From Acidimicrobiaceae bacterium (GTDB taxonomy: Bacteria > Actinomycetota > Acidimicrobiia > Acidimicrobiales > Bog-793), in the NCBI GenBank assembly GCA_025463965.1, contig JAODBN010000293.1, positions 1 to 8,546 on the forward strand: a stretch of 8,546 nt of DNA, given 5' to 3'. The translations under genes and the position numbers were made by a program. Below the pieces are notes generated by a model. The model worked only from the letters and a program-made list of their open reading frames with translations, ran no database searches and was not told the origin of the DNA. Positions 7,155 to 8,546 of this stretch are shown piece by piece (the first letter of the stretch is position 1; each line of letters starts with the position of its first letter).

Positions 7155-7233
7155 CTTCCCAGCTTGCCACCCGCCGGGGTGGAGGATTCATCTCAGGCGC
7201 GGTAATCAAGCGTCCGCGATCCGTATGCAGGCT

Positions 7234-7243
7234 CGCTCGAGCG
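7234..7243. repeat. 10-bp perfect palindrome upstream of the Ada/AlkA gene
   Basis: CGCTCGAGCG lies about 80 bases upstream of the GTG start of the Ada/AlkA gene. It could be an operator half-site pair, but a 10-base GC palindrome is not rare at this composition. Confidence 0.25.
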
Positions 7244-7329
7244 CTACCTCCCCGGATCCATCTGGCAGCCCTGCATCGCTGTCCGTGAAGTCCAAGAGCA
7301 CGCGCAGGTTGCGGATGGTAGGCATGCGA

Positions 7330-7346
7330 TTGCACTACGTTGCAAC
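7330..7346. repeat. TTGCA direct repeat, 10-bp period, with GTTGCAAC palindrome
   Basis: TTGCA occurs at 7330-7334 and 7340-7344, one helical turn apart, and the second copy is part of the perfect palindrome GTTGCAAC (7339-7346). The region is less GC-rich than the flanking genes. It is compatible with a regulator binding site between the divergent genes; no known regulator motif is matched. Confidence 0.25.
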
Positions 7347-7439
7347 TGTCTCTGTCCTTGACACGGCCGCTCGAATTCGCCGGGAGGGGCGCCCGTCGGC
7401 GCCGCTCTGGTCAGCGTTGGAGGTTCCGCTCCTCGGCCA

Positions 7440-7464
7440 CGGGCATCAAAACTGCCCGATCGGG
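7440..7464 (+). promoter_or_regulatory. Inverted repeats in the leader region of the NRAMP gene
   Basis: A perfect 6-bp stem CGGGCA (7440-7445) and TGCCCG (7453-7458) encloses a 7-base A-rich loop. Its 3' arm overlaps a perfect 10-bp palindrome CCCGATCGGG (7455-7464). A smaller stem GGAG/CTCC lies just upstream (7419-7432). The site is about 150 bases upstream of the NRAMP start. It could be a leader RNA structure, an operator, or chance; no T-tract follows, so an intrinsic terminator is unlikely. Confidence 0.3.
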
Positions 7465-7606
7465 GAATGTTCGAGCCGTGAGTCACCTTGAGCGCACTTT
7501 TTGCAGAGCGGCCCAGATCGTGCGAGCGCGGCGAGGAGCCGTTTCAATCTTTGCGATGTCGGTCGAGTTGAGTGTGGCGAGCTAGCCGGAACGGTCGACT
7601 GCTGCC

Positions 7607-8546
7607 ATGGCTGTGGAGTCGCCGGCCCGAGGGAACGACAAGTATCAGGGCCGCTCGCGGGGGCGCTTCGACGTCACGGTACGCAGGGGTGGGCCCGTCT
7701 GGCGTCAGTACCTGCGGGCGCTCGGCCCGGGGCTAGTCACCGGAGCATCTGACGACGACCCATCTGGCATTGCCACGTACTCACAGGCCGGTGCCCAGTA
7801 CGGGCTGAGCCTGCTCTGGGTGGCCCTCGTCACGCTTCCCCTGATGGGTGCGGTGCAAGAGATCTGTGACCGCACGGCCCTGGCTACCGGCCTGGGCCTC
7901 GGCGAGCTGGCGGTCAAGCGTTTCGCCCGGGCCGGAAGAGCGGTCATCGGCGTACTGCTAGTTGCCTTGCTCGTGGCGAACACGATGAACATCGCGGCCG
8001 ACCTGGTGGCGATCGGCAGCGGGATGACGCTGCTGCACGCAGGTCCCACCTGGGTGTGGGCGCTCGTTGCCGGCGTGGCGATCACCACCTTCCTCATGCT
8101 CGGCACCTTCGACCGGATCGCGCGGGTCTTCAAGGTGCTTTGCGCAGCGTTGCTCGCCTACCTGGTGGTCGCGGTGATGGTGACCCACGCATGGGGTCCG
8201 GTGCTTCGTCACACGTTCATCCCGCACCTGCACTTCACGAGCTCCTACCTGGGCCTGCTCGTGGCAGTGCTCGGCACGACCATCTCCCCGTACCTGTTCT
8301 TTTGGCAGGGAGCGCATCGTCTAGACGAGATGCGAGACGAGCCGGAAGGTGGAGATGGCGTCGTCTCGCTTCGCCGCCAGAAGAGCAAGAGCACAGCCCG
8401 ACGAAAGCAGCGCACGAGCCGCCTCGACGTCTTCACGGGCATGGGCTTTTCGAACCTCGTGATGTTCGCCATCATCGTGGCGACGAGCGAGACCCTCCAT
8501 GCTCACGGAGCCACGAATATTGCGAGTGCTGCGCAAGCAGCACAGG
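7607..8546 (+). CDS. NRAMP-superfamily divalent metal transporter, non-canonical metal site (3' truncated by window)
   Basis: The first 313 codons are present and the frame is open at the window end. After a ~35-residue basic cytoplasmic N-terminus, TM1 carries GPGLVTGASDDDPSGIA (residues 40-56), aligning with GP...LDPGNFA of SLC11/NRAMP transporters. It is followed by QAGAQYG, a TM3-like NIAADLVAIGSG and a TM6-like LGTTISPYLFFWQ around 222-233. Asp51 matches the metal-binding Asp of TM1, but Gly54 stands for the Asn and Ser227-Pro-Tyr229 stands for the Met-Pro-His of TM6. A strongly basic loop of ~35 residues separates TM6 from a segment reading GMGFSNLVMFAIIVATS. This belongs to the DPSG-type NRAMP-related group often annotated as divalent metal transporter; whether it moves Mn, Fe or Mg is open. 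ATG 7607 is chosen because an in-frame TAG lies at 7583-7585; no strong Shine-Dalgarno is seen, and GTG 7613 is an alternative. Confidence 0.85.
   Translation, partial: MAVESPARGNDKYQGRSRGRFDVTVRRGGPVWRQYLRALGPGLVTGASDDDPSGIATYSQAGAQYGLSLLWVALVTLPLMGAVQEICDRTALATGLGLGELAVKRFARAGRAVIGVLLVALLVANTMNIAADLVAIGSGMTLLHAGPTWVWALVAGVAITTFLMLGTFDRIARVFKVLCAALLAYLVVAVMVTHAWGPVLRHTFIPHLHFTSSYLGLLVAVLGTTISPYLFFWQGAHRLDEMRDEPEGGDGVVSLRRQKSKSTARRKQRTSRLDVFTGMGFSNLVMFAIIVATSETLHAHGATNIASAAQAAQ

Larger units (their letters stand above)
7155..7606. other. Divergent intergenic region, no convincing gene
   Basis: The 452 bases separate the Ada/AlkA gene (minus) from the NRAMP gene (plus) and should hold both promoters. 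Short open frames here translate to Ser/Arg/Pro-rich sequence with no recognisable motif, so I call none. TTGACA at 7358-7363 is a perfect -35-like hexamer but has no TANNNT at a suitable distance. I find no E. coli-type Ada box, IdeR box, or clear M-box or yybP-ykoY riboswitch core. Small inverted and direct repeats are listed separately. Confidence 0.6.

Noticed and set aside
7358..7386. Sigma-70 type promoter based on TTGACA at 7358
   Set aside because: No TANNNT hexamer lies at 16-19 bases; the sequence there is CGGGAG-like.
7225..7585. Small open frames of 80-88 codons in the divergent intergenic region, both strands
   Set aside because: No motif, no good ribosome binding site, and Ser/Arg-rich products; they look like chance frames.
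7155..7606. Magnesium (M-box) or manganese (yybP-ykoY) riboswitch ahead of the NRAMP gene
   Set aside because: I looked for the conserved cores and saw neither; the hairpins present do not fit those architectures. A covariance-model search would be needed to settle it.

Overview
The window is very GC-rich with strong third-position GC bias. It carries an Ada/AlkA fusion of the kind known from Mycobacterium tuberculosis, several GT-C type membrane glycosyltransferases and GTG starts with stop-start overlaps. This points to a high-GC actinobacterium; I cannot place it more finely from sequence alone. No rRNA, tRNA, CRISPR array, insertion sequence, integrase or phage gene is visible.

Layout. 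(1) Plus strand, 1-2011: the 3' end of a multi-pass mannosyltransferase-like gene, then an ArnT/PMT-like GT-C glycosyltransferase joined to it by a 4-base GTGA overlap. (2) A 63-base convergent gap with a perfect GC-rich stem-loop at 2036-2053, a candidate terminator. (3) Minus strand, transcribed leftward from 7154 to 2075: an Ada/AraC/AlkA fusion, a large polytopic glycosyltransferase-like protein starting on a second GTGA overlap, then a PIG-V-like (GT76-type) mannosyltransferase 20 bases downstream. These three look like one operon. (4) A 452-base divergent intergenic region with small inverted repeats and no convincing gene. (5) Plus strand, 7607 to the window end: the first 313 codons of an NRAMP-superfamily metal transporter with a non-canonical metal site.

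Working together. Four GT-C-like membrane proteins meet tail to tail. This suggests a locus that builds or decorates an envelope glycan such as a lipoglycan, arabinomannan-like polymer or glycoprotein, using polyprenyl-phosphate sugars outside the membrane. Substrates cannot be assigned. The unexpected member is the DNA-alkylation sensor gene at the head of the minus-strand operon.

Points most worth a second look. The AlkA glycosylase domain aligns without gaps to E. coli AlkA around the active site, yet the catalytic Asp is Gln and the active-site Trp is Ala, while all four zinc/methyl-acceptor cysteines of the Ada part are intact. The large glycosyltransferase carries a DUF5666-like beta-rich insertion in its extracytoplasmic tail. 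The NRAMP protein has DPSG and SPY where classical manganese/iron transporters have DPGN and MPH.
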